Below, piece by piece: positions 35,989 to 45,698 of a stretch of DNA of 64,000 nucleotides. The notes beneath the pieces are model-generated. The model saw nothing but the letters and a program-made list of their open reading frames with translations, was not told the origin of the DNA and searched no databases. The position numbers and the translations under genes are program-made. How positions within the stretch are numbered: the first letter of the stretch is position 1; the number at the start of each line of letters is the position of its first letter. The stretch comes from Mangrovibacterium sp041596335 (GTDB lineage: Bacteria > Bacteroidota > Bacteroidia > Bacteroidales > Prolixibacteraceae), in the NCBI RefSeq assembly GCF_041596335.1, contig NZ_JBFHIT010000018.1, forward strand, positions 1 to 64,000. The letters run 5' to 3'.

Positions 35989-38900
35989 TTAGAATGTAAA
36001 TTTAAGGTTGAATCCGTAAGTTCTGGTTGCAGGAACGTTGAAGCTATCCAACGATTGGGAGCCCAAATTTGTACTCATGCTCAATTCCGGGTCAAACGGC
36101 GCTTTCTTGTAAAGGAAGAACAAATTTGAACCAACTAAGGAGAACGATGCTGCCTGTAGCGGCAATCCTAATGATTTCACATCAACATCGTAAGTTAACG
36201 CCATTTGAGTTAGACGAACGTTTGTTCTGTCGTACACATAGGCTTCTGCAATACCATTACGACCACCTACGGTAGAGTAATAGAGTTGAGGATCAATTTG
36301 CGTTACTGCGGTCGTTCCCTGGATCCCATTAATTTCAACATATCCTTTGTCGCGAGCATCGGCGGTACGCTGACTAACCCCGTAGCCATCCAAAATAGAC
36401 TCCGTTTGACTGAATGCTTTACCTCCGATTTTAGCATTAACCAGGAAACTTAGTGTAAATCGCTTGCAGTCGAAACTGTTATTCCAACCAAGGCTGAAGT
36501 CCGGCTCCAGATTCCCCATGTAGATTGGGCTGGCTGACGAAGTTTTGAGTGGTTTACCAGAAGATTCATCCAAAATAATCTGGCCGTCATCGTTTCGGCT
36601 AAACTGGATGCCGTAGATATCACCAATTGACCCACCGGTGTAGATTCGGTTATAGTAACCTTCGGAACTACCCAGATCGATATATTTTGAAGGATCGTCG
36701 GGGTACAGCTCTACAACTTTATTGTTGTTTTTTGAGAAGTTCAGCGAGCTGCTCCATGAGAATTTAGTCGTCTTCACCGGAGTTGCGTTCACGATAATTT
36801 CAACCCCGTTATTTACAATTTCACCCGCGTTGAAGTATTCGCTGGTGTAATAATTATCTTGCTTACTGCCAGATAATGTTTTAGACAATGCCTGATTTGT
36901 ACTTACAATATGGTAGTAAGTAAAATCCAGTCCTAAACGGCCGCCAAAAAATCGCCAGTCTGTACCCAATTCCCAGGTTACAAGCTGCTCGGGCTTTGCA
37001 TCGGTGAAGGGTTTCACCGTATTACGATTTACGCTACCGCTTGCGTTTATGCTGTGGTTCACCTGAATCAAACCCCAAGGTACTTCGTTGTTTACCTGAG
37101 AAGCGCTGGCTCGGACTTTTGCAAAACTGATAAAGTCAGGCATTGTCACCATTTGGCTCAGGATACCAGTTAAACCGACAGCCGGGTAAAAATAAGATTC
37201 GTTCCCTGTTAAGGCCAATGTCGAAGACCAATCATTACGTCCCGATAAATCCAGAAATAACAAATCTTTGTAGCCCAACTGTAAGCTTCCGAATACACCC
37301 TCCTTAATGACTTTTCCGCCATAGATTGAGTTGATCGCTACGTTGTCGGGAACGTTTTGAAAATAAAATTCGTTCGGATACAACAAATTGTTGGTTCCGT
37401 TGTCAACGCTTAATCCATCGCCATAGACCGACTCCTGGTAGCTCGCTCCGGCTAAAGCGCTCAATGTCAAATCACCAAACTCGTTTTGATAGGTGAAAAT
37501 TCCATCGGTGTACAGCTGCTTGTCGGTGTATTTTTTGTATTCCCAACGACCGTTTTCGGAAATATTCACGGTATTACCACCGGCATAGTATTTTTGCTCG
37601 AATGTTTTGTTGGCGTAGTCGTAGCTACCACGAGCCTGAAACTTCAATTTATCCGTGATTTGATAATCCAAAGTCAAACTGGCGATCACCCGTTGTGTCA
37701 GGTCCTCTTTTGGCTGTTTGTTGATCAACCAATAAGGGTTCGACTGGTTGTCCGATTCAGTATGCCATTCTTGCCAGTTCATGTTACGTGAAGCAAGGAA
37801 ATACTGATAATTATCTTTGAAATAGGAGAATTGCTGCAAACCTAAACTACTATCAGACAACGGTGTTGCGCCATTTCTTGGGAACAAATACAAACCGGTA
37901 AGCGGATTCAGGTAGTAACCGGTACCCGGACGGTTTTTGGATCGTTCAGAAGTCAACATGACGTTTGAAGTCAATGTCAATTTATCGTCCAACATTTTAG
38001 CCGACTGCTTGAATGTAATGTTGTGTTTTTGATAGCTGTTGTTAGGAACAACACCACCAGCCCCCGTATTTCCGTAGGAGAAATAAGTTGACATTTTTTG
38101 GTTGCCACTACTTACCGAAACAGTATTAATCAGATTGTAACCTGTCTCGAAGAAATCATCGACATAGTCGCTTTCATAATTCCCTTTCGTATAGGACCAG
38201 CTTTCATCTGTACCGCCATCTGCTCCGTACGAGAATTGCAAACCGGGAGTCGTACTTACGCGTTCGAAAACAGCACTTGAGTTGAATGAAACGGTTGTTG
38301 CGCCTTCTTTCCCTTTTTTCGTGGTAATGATGATTACACCATTGGCACCCTGGCTGCCATAAAGAATTGAAGCAGTCGCGCCTTTCAAAACACTAATGCT
38401 TTCAATGTCATCCGGATTTAACTGCGACAGTCCATCTCCTTCGTCAGAACCACCCCACATGCCACCTTGGTCGCCTTTGTTGTTTACCATCGGAATTCCA
38501 TCGATCACATACAACGGATCACTAACGGAGTTAACCGATTTACTACCACGCAGTACAGTTCGGGTAGAACCACCGGCACCGGAACTACTTTTACGAATTT
38601 CCAAACCCGCTGTTTTTCCACTCAACCCACTCATAAAGTTGATGTCTCTTGCTTTCATCATTTCTTCGCCACTAACTTCCTGCGAAGAGTAAGTCAGCGT
38701 TTTTGATTCGCGCCTGATCCCCAACGCAGTAACAACCACTTCATCAACCGCGATGTTGTTACTTTTCAACACCACATCAATTGTTGATCTTCCGCTAACA
38801 GCTACTTCCAGAGTTTCGTACCCCATAAACGAAAATACCAAAATGGCTCCTTCCGACTTCTGCAAGGTGAAAGTATAACTACCGTCAAAATCCGTTGCCG

Positions 38901-39051
38901 CGCCATAGTTGGTTCCCTTCTCCAACACGGCGACACCCGGCAGCGGTTCGTTGTCTCCCTCTGAGACAACACGACCGGTCACCGTTTGTGCCATTGACGA
39001 CACAGCTGTAAACAGAACGAAGACGAAAAATAATAAGGACAATTTTTTCAT
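35989..39051 (-). CDS. SusC/RagA family TonB-dependent transporter
   Basis: A 1020-residue outer-membrane transporter. The ATG at 39051 opens a clean signal peptide (LSLLFFVFVLFTAVSSMA), and an upstream in-frame start was rejected. A carboxypeptidase-D-like repeat (VTGRVVSEGDNEPLPGVAV), the plug (LSGKTAGLEIRK, LYVIDGIPM and GANGVIIITTK) and a beta-barrel ending in LKFTF follow. There is no STN domain, so unlike the SusC at 17723 it does not signal through a FecR/ECF pair. A 7-bp hairpin GTGAATA/TATTCAC (39072-39091) lies 20 bases before the start. Confidence 0.95.
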   Translation of the reverse strand: MKKLSLLFFVFVLFTAVSSMAQTVTGRVVSEGDNEPLPGVAVLEKGTNYGAATDFDGSYTFTLQKSEGAILVFSFMGYETLEVAVSGRSTIDVVLKSNNIAVDEVVVTALGIRRESKTLTYSSQEVSGEEMMKARDINFMSGLSGKTAGLEIRKSSSGAGGSTRTVLRGSKSVNSVSDPLYVIDGIPMVNNKGDQGGMWGGSDEGDGLSQLNPDDIESISVLKGATASILYGSQGANGVIIITTKKGKEGATTVSFNSSAVFERVSTTPGLQFSYGADGGTDESWSYTKGNYESDYVDDFFETGYNLINTVSVSSGNQKMSTYFSYGNTGAGGVVPNNSYQKHNITFKQSAKMLDDKLTLTSNVMLTSERSKNRPGTGYYLNPLTGLYLFPRNGATPLSDSSLGLQQFSYFKDNYQYFLASRNMNWQEWHTESDNQSNPYWLINKQPKEDLTQRVIASLTLDYQITDKLKFQARGSYDYANKTFEQKYYAGGNTVNISENGRWEYKKYTDKQLYTDGIFTYQNEFGDLTLSALAGASYQESVYGDGLSVDNGTNNLLYPNEFYFQNVPDNVAINSIYGGKVIKEGVFGSLQLGYKDLLFLDLSGRNDWSSTLALTGNESYFYPAVGLTGILSQMVTMPDFISFAKVRASASQVNNEVPWGLIQVNHSINASGSVNRNTVKPFTDAKPEQLVTWELGTDWRFFGGRLGLDFTYYHIVSTNQALSKTLSGSKQDNYYTSEYFNAGEIVNNGVEIIVNATPVKTTKFSWSSSLNFSKNNNKVVELYPDDPSKYIDLGSSEGYYNRIYTGGSIGDIYGIQFSRNDDGQIILDESSGKPLKTSSASPIYMGNLEPDFSLGWNNSFDCKRFTLSFLVNAKIGGKAFSQTESILDGYGVSQRTADARDKGYVEINGIQGTTAVTQIDPQLYYSTVGGRNGIAEAYVYDRTNVRLTQMALTYDVDVKSLGLPLQAASFSLVGSNLFFLYKKAPFDPELSMSTNLGSQSLDSFNVPATRTYGFNLKFTF

Positions 39052-39626
39052 AGTTTGTTCGAATTTAAATCGTGAATACAATTCTATTCACTGAGTATAG
39101 ATATGATTTGATCGGTTTCTCTTTGATTTGTTGCCATTCTTTTTATCAATAACGAAGTGATTACGAGCTCCTTTTATTTACTGATTAAAGTCGTCAGTAT
39201 TCCCCGCACCCGAAAACCGTTGCATCTTTTGCTCCTACGAACAAATTAGTCGGAGATTTTTCCACCCAAATTTTTCGGTTCAACACATTAAATAAATAAT
39301 TTCTGATTTTGTCGCAGTCTGACAGTCTATTGCGATACTTGAGCAAATCGCAATTCTCAGCACACAATTCCAAATTACACATTCAAATCCCCCCCCAATT
39401 ATTATTGGGCTTGAAATTAGAAGATAAAAGTTACCATGAAACGAATATGTTGCTTCGAACACAATCACCGATGCACACCCATTCGATTGAGCACACAAAC
39501 AAATATAATTTTAGCAAAAAAAAAGCCTCTTTTAGAAACAATGCGACACTATTTGTGGAATTACTTAACAAACAGTCTCAACGATCCGCATTTATCGGAC
39601 ACTGCATTTCATCGTACAACTAAAAA
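39052..39626. other. Long intergenic region upstream of susC
   Basis: This 575-base region has no supported gene. It holds the inverted repeat GTGAATA/TATTCAC (39072-39091), another TTGCGAT/ATCGCAA (39330-39353), a C9 run near 39391 and, on the minus strand, one exact -7 box listed next. If that box is used, susC would have a leader of about 440 bases. Confidence 0.5.
39500..39507 (-). promoter_or_regulatory. Possible distant -7 box (TATATTTG on minus)
   Basis: It is the only exact minus-strand TAnnTTTG seen upstream of the second susC, 449 bases from its ATG. No TTTG -33 partner lies at the right distance. It could start susC with a long leader or an independent small RNA. Confidence 0.3.
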
Positions 39627-41090
39627 TTAGTTGGCTTCGGCAACTGTTCTCAAAATCTCCAGCAGGTGAAGCCAGAATTTCTCAACAGCTTCAATATGAA
39701 TACGTTCATCAGGTGAATGCGCATTGCGAATGGTCGGACCAAAGGAGACCATGTCCAATTCAGGATATTTTTCGAGGAAGAGGCCACATTCCAGTCCGGC
39801 GTGAATGGAGCGGACAATTGGTTCTTCGCCAAACAGATTTTTATAGGTTTGAGCCGCCACCCCTACGATGTAACTTCCGGGGTTTGGTGTCCAGCCCGGA
39901 TAACCATCCGAATGCCTCACTTTTGCTCCGGCCATTTCGAAAACAGCCCGTACCATTTGTGCTGCTTCACGTTTGCGGCTATCCAAATCACTACGCTGAC
40001 TGGTTGTAACCACAACGCTGTTATTACTTTCAAACTTCACCGAAGCCAGGTTGGTTGATGTTTCCACCATATCTTTCATTCGGGTACTCATCCCCAATAC
40101 CCCATGCGGGCAGGCAATCAGCATATTCAGCAAATTTTCCTGACTAGCCTGAGTGAGCACATGCCCCGGCAAACTTGTCGAGCTATGATCAACCACTAAG
40201 TTTGGCTCGGTACGCTGGTATTCGAATTCAACTTCAGCTGAAAAAATATTAAGTTCGGCTACGAGTTGCTCTTTTTGAACAGAAGGAACAATTACGACAG
40301 CCGATGCTTCGCGAGCAATGGCATTTCGCAGATTTCCACCGTTAAAATCGGCTATACGAACGCCAAAATCGCGTATCGCCTGCCATAGGAAGCGCGCCAG
40401 AATTTTATTGGCATTTCCCCTTCCTTTGTGAATATCATCACCTGAATGTCCTCCCCACAAACCACGAACAATGATTTTTAGTGCGAACGAATTGCCAGGA
40501 GTTTTCTCTTTCTCAATCTCTAATTCAGCAATGGTGTCCATTCCTCCGGCACAACCGATAAACAACTCGCCATCGTCTTCCGAGTCAAGATTCAACAAAA
40601 TCTTCCCGGTTACAAAGCCAGGCTGAAGTGCAAATGCTCCGCTTAAACCGGTTTCTTCATCCACTGTCATCAAGCACTCCAGAGGGCCGTGTACCAAGGA
40701 TTTATCAGCCAGTACAGCCATCTGGGCTGCAATCCCAATACCGTTGTCGGCGCCCAGTGTGGTGCCATCCGCTTTCACCCAACCTTCATCTACAATCGGA
40801 ACAATAGGGTCTGTATCAAAATTGAAAACTTTATCCGAGTTCTTTTCACACACCATGTCCATGTGCGCCTGCAAGATTACCTTTGGGCTTTTCTCTTTTC
40901 CCGGACTAGCCGGTTTTGTAATCAGCACATTGCCAATTTGATCGGTTTTAGCTTCCAATCCATTTTCAGCTGCAAAGTCGAGCAAAAACCGACGAATACG
41001 ATCCTCTTTTTTCGAGGGTCGTGGCTGCTCGCAAATTGCTTCAAAATAACTCCAAAGTTGCTGTGGATCCAGGTTCTCCAATTTTTTCAT
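39627..41090 (-). CDS. pepD: Aminoacyl-histidine dipeptidase (PepD, M20C)
   Basis: A 487-residue cytoplasmic M20C metallo-dipeptidase that hydrolyses Xaa-His and other dipeptides. Zinc and catalytic motifs are seen: HMDMVCEK (His, Asp), GADNGIG, DEETGLSGA (Glu pair), NLDSEDDGE, GGHSGDDIH, and the C-terminal HAGLECGLF His. The ATG at 41090 was chosen because a -7 box lies between it and the longer in-frame start. Length matches family members. Confidence 0.94.
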   Translation of the reverse strand: MKKLENLDPQQLWSYFEAICEQPRPSKKEDRIRRFLLDFAAENGLEAKTDQIGNVLITKPASPGKEKSPKVILQAHMDMVCEKNSDKVFNFDTDPIVPIVDEGWVKADGTTLGADNGIGIAAQMAVLADKSLVHGPLECLMTVDEETGLSGAFALQPGFVTGKILLNLDSEDDGELFIGCAGGMDTIAELEIEKEKTPGNSFALKIIVRGLWGGHSGDDIHKGRGNANKILARFLWQAIRDFGVRIADFNGGNLRNAIAREASAVVIVPSVQKEQLVAELNIFSAEVEFEYQRTEPNLVVDHSSTSLPGHVLTQASQENLLNMLIACPHGVLGMSTRMKDMVETSTNLASVKFESNNSVVVTTSQRSDLDSRKREAAQMVRAVFEMAGAKVRHSDGYPGWTPNPGSYIVGVAAQTYKNLFGEEPIVRSIHAGLECGLFLEKYPELDMVSFGPTIRNAHSPDERIHIEAVEKFWLHLLEILRTVAEAN

Positions 41091-41144
41091 AGCAAGTTTA
41101 AATTTTAGACGGATAAAGGCAGGGTGCTTTTCCCTGATGAGCAT

Positions 41145-41152
41145 CAAAGTTA
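41145..41152 (-). promoter_or_regulatory. -7 promoter box of pepD (TAACTTTG on minus)
   Basis: An exact TAnnTTTG on the minus strand, 54 bases before the pepD ATG. It overlaps the upstream in-frame ATG at 41147 and thus rules it out. Confidence 0.55.
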
Positions 41153-41276
41153 ATGGTTAAGTACAAATCCCGAAATAATAATTTCAACAATCTCATCGAT
41201 TCCGCGATCCAACAGCTCAACAATTCAACTTAAAGATTTATTAATGAGCATTCATGGGTAAACCGGTCAAAACAAT

Positions 41277-41284
41277 TACCTTTG
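41277..41284 (+). promoter_or_regulatory. -7 promoter box of the ABC-F gene (TACCTTTG)
   Basis: An exact TAnnTTTG followed by CGCCCC, 33 bases before the ABC-F ATG at 41318. It overlaps the alternative in-frame TTG at 41282 and supports the later start. Confidence 0.6.
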
Positions 41285-41317
41285 CGCCCCTTAAATGATC
41301 ATGAAAGTTTTAAAGCT

Positions 41318-42937
41318 ATGATAACTGTCTCAAATTTAGCCATCCAATTTGGCAAAAAACCATTATTTGCGGATGTAAACATGAAGTTTACTCCCGGAAA
41401 CTGTTACGGAGTAATTGGTGCAAATGGTGCCGGAAAATCAACTTTTTTGCGTCTGATTTCAGGCGAACAAGATCCAACCCGGGGATCTGTAACGCTGGGG
41501 CCCGGTGAGCGCTTGTCGGTTTTAAAACAGGAACACCACGCCTATGATGAGTTCCCGGTACTAGATACGGTGCTAATGGGACACAAAGAACTGTGGCGGG
41601 TAATGAAAGAAAAAGAAGTGCTTTATGCTAAAACAGATTTCTCGGAAGAAGATGGCATGCTTGCAGCCAAGCTGGAAGATGTGTTTGCCGGTATGGACGG
41701 CTGGAACGCCGAGAGCGACGCAGCCACCCTATTAAGCGGCTTGGGTATTAAAGAAGATTTCCACTATACTTTGATGGGCGATTTGGAAGCCAAAGCGAAA
41801 GTTCGGGTTTTGCTGGCTCAGGCACTTTTCGGTAATCCGGACAACTTGTTACTGGATGAGCCGACCAACGACCTTGACCTTGAAACTGTACTTTGGCTGG
41901 AGAACTACCTGAGTAACTCGCAAAACACGGTTATTGTGGTTTCACACGACCGTCACTTTTTGGACAATGTATGTACCGACGTGGTGGATATCGACTACGG
42001 TAAAGTCCGTGCCTTCTCGGGTAACTACACGTTCTGGTACGAGTCGAGCCAGTTAGCGCTCCGTCAGCAAGCTGCAGCCAACAAAAAAGCTGAAGAAAAG
42101 AAAAAGGAACTCTTGGAGTTCATCAGCCGTTTCAGCGCCAACGTGGCCAAATCGAAGCAAACAACCAGCCGTAAGAAAATGCTGGACAAACTGAATATTG
42201 AAGAAATTGAACCATCGACCCGCCGGTATCCGGGAATCATTTTTCAACCTGAACGCCAGGCTGGCGACCGCATTTTGCGGGTTGAAGGACTGACTTATGA
42301 AGTGGACGGTGAGGTGCTCTTTAAAGATGCGACCTTCACCATCGAGAAAGATGAAAAGGTTGTTTTCCTTGGAAAAGATAACCGGGTAATGACCGCTTTC
42401 TTCAACATTATTACGGGAGAACTGGAGCCTACGGCAGGTGAATTTGAATGGGGTGTGACCATCAAAAATGCCTATTTGCCAATGGACAACACTAAATATT
42501 TCAACAAAAAAGAAACGCTTTACGAATGGCTGGGCAAATATTCGGACGATACCAGTGAATCGTTTCTTCGCGGTTACCTGGGAAAAATGTTATTCTCGGG
42601 CGACGACCTGCAAAAGAACGTACAAGTGCTTTCCGGAGGTGAAAAAATGCGTTGTATGATCTCGCGCATGATGCTTGAACATCCGAACGTTGTGATCCTC
42701 GATCACCCAACAAACCATTTGGATATGGAATCCATTCAGTCGTTTAACAACAACATGAAAGTTTATCCGGGGCAGGTGCTGATGGCTTCGCATGACCACG
42801 AATTCATCGAATCGGTTTGCGGCCGTGTAATTGACCTCACACCAGATGGAGTAATTGACAAATACATGGACTTTGAAGATTACCTGACGGATGAAAAAAT
42901 CAAAGAAAACCGAAAAGCCAAATATGCGATCCGCTAA
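41318..42937 (+). CDS. YbiT-like ABC-F ATPase with one degenerate site
   Basis: A 539-residue soluble ABC-F protein of the YbiT type, which acts on the ribosome. NBD1 has an intact Walker A (GANGAGKST, 34-42) and Walker B LLLDEPTNDLD, but its LSGGQ signature is degenerate (LMGDLEAKAK), as in E. coli YbiT. NBD2 keeps LSGGEKMR, yet its Walker A is lost (LGKDNRVMT near residue 350) and its Walker B glutamate is His (ILDHPTNHLD, near 458). So NBD1 Walker A plus the NBD2 signature can form one composite site only. Linker SRFSANVAKSKQTTSRKKMLDKL is conserved. Start supported by the promoter. Confidence 0.92.
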   Translation: MITVSNLAIQFGKKPLFADVNMKFTPGNCYGVIGANGAGKSTFLRLISGEQDPTRGSVTLGPGERLSVLKQEHHAYDEFPVLDTVLMGHKELWRVMKEKEVLYAKTDFSEEDGMLAAKLEDVFAGMDGWNAESDAATLLSGLGIKEDFHYTLMGDLEAKAKVRVLLAQALFGNPDNLLLDEPTNDLDLETVLWLENYLSNSQNTVIVVSHDRHFLDNVCTDVVDIDYGKVRAFSGNYTFWYESSQLALRQQAAANKKAEEKKKELLEFISRFSANVAKSKQTTSRKKMLDKLNIEEIEPSTRRYPGIIFQPERQAGDRILRVEGLTYEVDGEVLFKDATFTIEKDEKVVFLGKDNRVMTAFFNIITGELEPTAGEFEWGVTIKNAYLPMDNTKYFNKKETLYEWLGKYSDDTSESFLRGYLGKMLFSGDDLQKNVQVLSGGEKMRCMISRMMLEHPNVVILDHPTNHLDMESIQSFNNNMKVYPGQVLMASHDHEFIESVCGRVIDLTPDGVIDKYMDFEDYLTDEKIKENRKAKYAIR

Positions 42938-42960
42938 ATTGGCATTCAAATTATAATCAT

Positions 42961-42994
42961 GAAGGATGTTTCCGCTACGGGGAACATCCTTCTT
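42961..42994 (+). terminator. Terminator of the ABC-F gene
   Basis: GAAGGATGTT pairs with AACATCCTTC, extended by a few inner G-C pairs, 23 bases after the stop. The T-rich tail is short (CTTCG), so strength is uncertain. Confidence 0.65.
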
Positions 42995-43004
42995 CGATTG
43001 CGGC

Positions 43005-43184
43005 ATGCCGGAACGGGCTGGTTTCGAAGTGCCTGAACATATAGCGAATTATGAGGCTTTCCTGCACTTCATTGTAAATTTAATCTCTAAATTTGGACTG
43101 CTTTCTGAACAAAATATTATCAGTGGGGACATCCAGGTTTTAGCAGACTGCATTGCTAGTGAAATATCCCGTGAAAAATTATAA
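43005..43184 (+). CDS. Possible small ORF upstream of the polysaccharide locus
   Basis: A 59-residue open frame (starting MPERAGFEVPEHIANYEAF) with no recognisable domain. It overlaps promoter-like repeats and lies in the gap between the ABC-F terminator and the exporter gene. It could be a remnant of a larger gene or chance. Reported because this gap would otherwise be unannotated. Confidence 0.2.
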   Translation: MPERAGFEVPEHIANYEAFLHFIVNLISKFGLLSEQNIISGDIQVLADCIASEISREKL

Positions 43185-43198
43185 TTTTGGACTGCTTT
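43088..43198 (+). repeat. Tandem promoter-like repeats before the export operon
   Basis: Two copies of the 13-mer TTTGGACTGCTTT (43092-43104 and 43186-43198), 94 bases apart. Each is the tail of a -7 box (TAAATTTG at 43088-43095, TAATTTTG at 43182-43189). They are the only strong plus-strand promoter matches before the SLBB gene, whose ATG is 60 bases after the second. Confidence 0.6.
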
Positions 43199-43257
43199 AT
43201 CCGTTTTCAATAAGCTCAGCTCATTAGAAACAGTTTTAAAACGAAAAACAACTACAC

Positions 43258-45678
43258 ATGTTTAAATCCTATGCGATTGCGATGCTCCTTCTATTCCTTT
43301 GCGGAGCACAGCTCACTCTTCAGGCACAAACAAACGTTTCAACCGTTAATGTTGAAAATCTTTCCGATGCACAGGTAAACCAAGTTATACAAGAAATTAA
43401 AGAGCGAGGGTTAACGGCGACAGAAGCAGCAGAACTAGCCCGGGCAAGAGGTGCTTCCCAGCTTCAAATTGACCAGTTGATGACTCGTATTCAACAGGCC
43501 CAGCTCTCGGGCGATAACGGAAATGCCATTCAGACAGTGGTCAGCTCACCTGCTCCGGAAGAAGCGAATTATTCAACCAGCCAGAGTGGCACACAAAAAC
43601 GTTCGGTGCAATCCACTCCAAAAAATAAGCGAATCTTTGGTTATCAGTTGTTCAATCAGGACAAACTAAGCTTTGAGCCTTCAGTCAATATCCCCGTCCC
43701 TTCCGACTATGTAGTGGGTCTTGGCGACGAGCTTTCGATTAATGTTTGGGGAGCCAGCCAGCAAACTTACCTGGTACAGGTCGACGGAAATGGCTCGGTT
43801 AATATTCCCGATCTGGGGCCCGTAAAAGTGGCCGGACAGAATTTTGCCGATGTACGATCCACTCTTCTACGTCGGTTATCGGCCATTTATAGCGGCATGG
43901 CCGGTCCAACGCCCAATACATATGCCGAAGTAAGCATCAACAACATGCGTTCAATTAAAGTCAATGTGGTGGGCGATGCGATTAATCCGGGTACCTATAC
44001 CCTACCCGCAACCGCTTCGGCATTCAATGCGCTTTACCTCTCGGGCGGCCCAAACGAAAATGGTTCTTTCCGATCCATCCGCGTTATGCGCGACAACAAA
44101 CTGGCTGGCGTAATTGATGTTTACGACTACCTGCTCAACAACAAAACCAATAACAACATCGCCTTACGCGATCAGGATATTATTTTCATTCCAACTTATC
44201 ACAAACGTGTTGAAGCTATCGGCGCATTTAAACGGGACGCGATTTTCGAACTTAAAGAAGGTGAAAACATAAAACAACTGCTTACCTATGCCGGAGGTTT
44301 TAACGACAATGCTTCGCAATCGCGCCTTTTAATTACACGCTTTACCGATGAAGGGTACAAGCTGGACGATGTGAAACGTGCTGAATTCGGCACCTTTAAG
44401 CTTAAAAACGGCGATGTGATTCGGGCTGAAGAAGTGATCAGCATGTTCGAAAACCGGGTAAGTATAGAAGGAGCCGTGTACCGCCCGGGCACCTATGCCC
44501 TGGATGAAAACATGAAATTGTCACAATTGCTGACCAAAGCCGGTGGCCTTGTCCCCAATTACTTTGCGAGCCGCGGACTCATCATTCGGTTGGATGACCA
44601 ACTCTACCCCAACACCATTGCTTTTAATGTCGACGATGTGCTTAATGGAACGAATGATCCGATTCTGCAACGTGAAGATCAGGTGATGATTCGCGATATT
44701 TTCACTGTCGGCGAGCACAAAATTGTTCGCATTTTAGGGGAAATCATGAACCCTGGTGAATTCAATTTTTACCGCAACATGACCATGAAAGACCTGATAT
44801 TTTTGGCCGGCGGAATGAAAGAGGCAGCGAGTGAATCGTACATCGAAGTTGCACGCAGAAACAGTTACCAGGAATCTGCCGGTGTGGACAACAAGCTGGT
44901 AAGTCTGCATACTTTTGCCGTAGGACGAGATCTGCAACTATCAACCGAAGATGAACAATTCACGTTACAGCCTTTCGATCAGGTTTATATTCGAAGAGCT
45001 CCATCCTATCAGGCACAAAAAACAGTTACCATTGCTGGCGAAGTAAAATATCCGGGGCAATACAGCATCAGCAGTAAAGACGAACGAATTTCAGATCTGG
45101 TGCAACGTGCCGGCGGAATCACCCCACACGCCTTTAAAGACGGTGCAAGCATGAAACGGCGTGTAGACCGGCAATTGAAGGAACAAATTGAGCTGGCCAA
45201 CCAAATGCAAGAGGGACACGACCAAAGTCTTCAGGTCATTAAAGAGCAAGCCTACAAAACACTCGAATTGCAATTGAAAGATATTCTTAAAAAACCAGGA
45301 TCGGATAACGACTACACCCTGAAAGAAGGCGATGAAATTTTCATCCCTACTAAATCAGAAGAAATCTGGGTCAATGGCGAAGTCATGAATCCGACAGGCC
45401 TGGCCTTTAACCCGGCTGTAAACACCAAATATTACATCAACACAACAGGTGGCTTTACCGAGAATGCCCAAAAAGGAAAAGTTTATGTGATCTATGCAAA
45501 TGGCACATCTGCATCAACTAAAACCCACCTTTTCCGGAAATACCCTAAAGTGGCCCCGGGCTGCCAAATCATTGTGCCAAAAAAACCAGAAAAGAAACAA
45601 ACGGAAGTTACTACCTGGCTGGCAATTGCCAGCACGATGTCTTCCCTTGCAATCGCGATTGTCGCAGTCCTCAAATAA
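43258..45678 (+). CDS. Wza-like polysaccharide export protein with multiple SLBB domains
   Basis: An 806-residue polysaccharide export protein. A signal peptide (AIAMLLLFLCGAQLTLQA) is followed by a Gln-rich helical stretch (about 30-130), the Poly_export domain (VPSDYVVGLGDELSINVWG, then Y-L-V-Q-V-D-G-N-G), a series of SLBB repeats (VNVVGDAINPGTYTL, VSIEGAVYRPGTYAL, VRILGEIMNPGEFNF, VTIAGEVKYPGQYSI, IWVNGEVMNPTG) and a C-terminal hydrophobic helix (LAIASTMSSLAIAIVAVL). It should form the outer-membrane export channel of the locus. The Wzz-like gene follows by 20 bases. Confidence 0.93.
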   Translation: MFKSYAIAMLLLFLCGAQLTLQAQTNVSTVNVENLSDAQVNQVIQEIKERGLTATEAAELARARGASQLQIDQLMTRIQQAQLSGDNGNAIQTVVSSPAPEEANYSTSQSGTQKRSVQSTPKNKRIFGYQLFNQDKLSFEPSVNIPVPSDYVVGLGDELSINVWGASQQTYLVQVDGNGSVNIPDLGPVKVAGQNFADVRSTLLRRLSAIYSGMAGPTPNTYAEVSINNMRSIKVNVVGDAINPGTYTLPATASAFNALYLSGGPNENGSFRSIRVMRDNKLAGVIDVYDYLLNNKTNNNIALRDQDIIFIPTYHKRVEAIGAFKRDAIFELKEGENIKQLLTYAGGFNDNASQSRLLITRFTDEGYKLDDVKRAEFGTFKLKNGDVIRAEEVISMFENRVSIEGAVYRPGTYALDENMKLSQLLTKAGGLVPNYFASRGLIIRLDDQLYPNTIAFNVDDVLNGTNDPILQREDQVMIRDIFTVGEHKIVRILGEIMNPGEFNFYRNMTMKDLIFLAGGMKEAASESYIEVARRNSYQESAGVDNKLVSLHTFAVGRDLQLSTEDEQFTLQPFDQVYIRRAPSYQAQKTVTIAGEVKYPGQYSISSKDERISDLVQRAGGITPHAFKDGASMKRRVDRQLKEQIELANQMQEGHDQSLQVIKEQAYKTLELQLKDILKKPGSDNDYTLKEGDEIFIPTKSEEIWVNGEVMNPTGLAFNPAVNTKYYINTTGGFTENAQKGKVYVIYANGTSASTKTHLFRKYPKVAPGCQIIVPKKPEKKQTEVTTWLAIASTMSSLAIAIVAVLK

Positions 45679-45698
45679 TATTGAAAAGTGATCAACAT

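Noticed and set aside
39385..39395. C9 homopolymer as a phase-variation tract
   Set aside because: It is not in or next to a coding start, so no switching gene can be assigned.
39309..39630. Open frames upstream of pepD on the plus strand
   Set aside because: Low-complexity translations without recognisable motifs, in a region better explained as regulatory.
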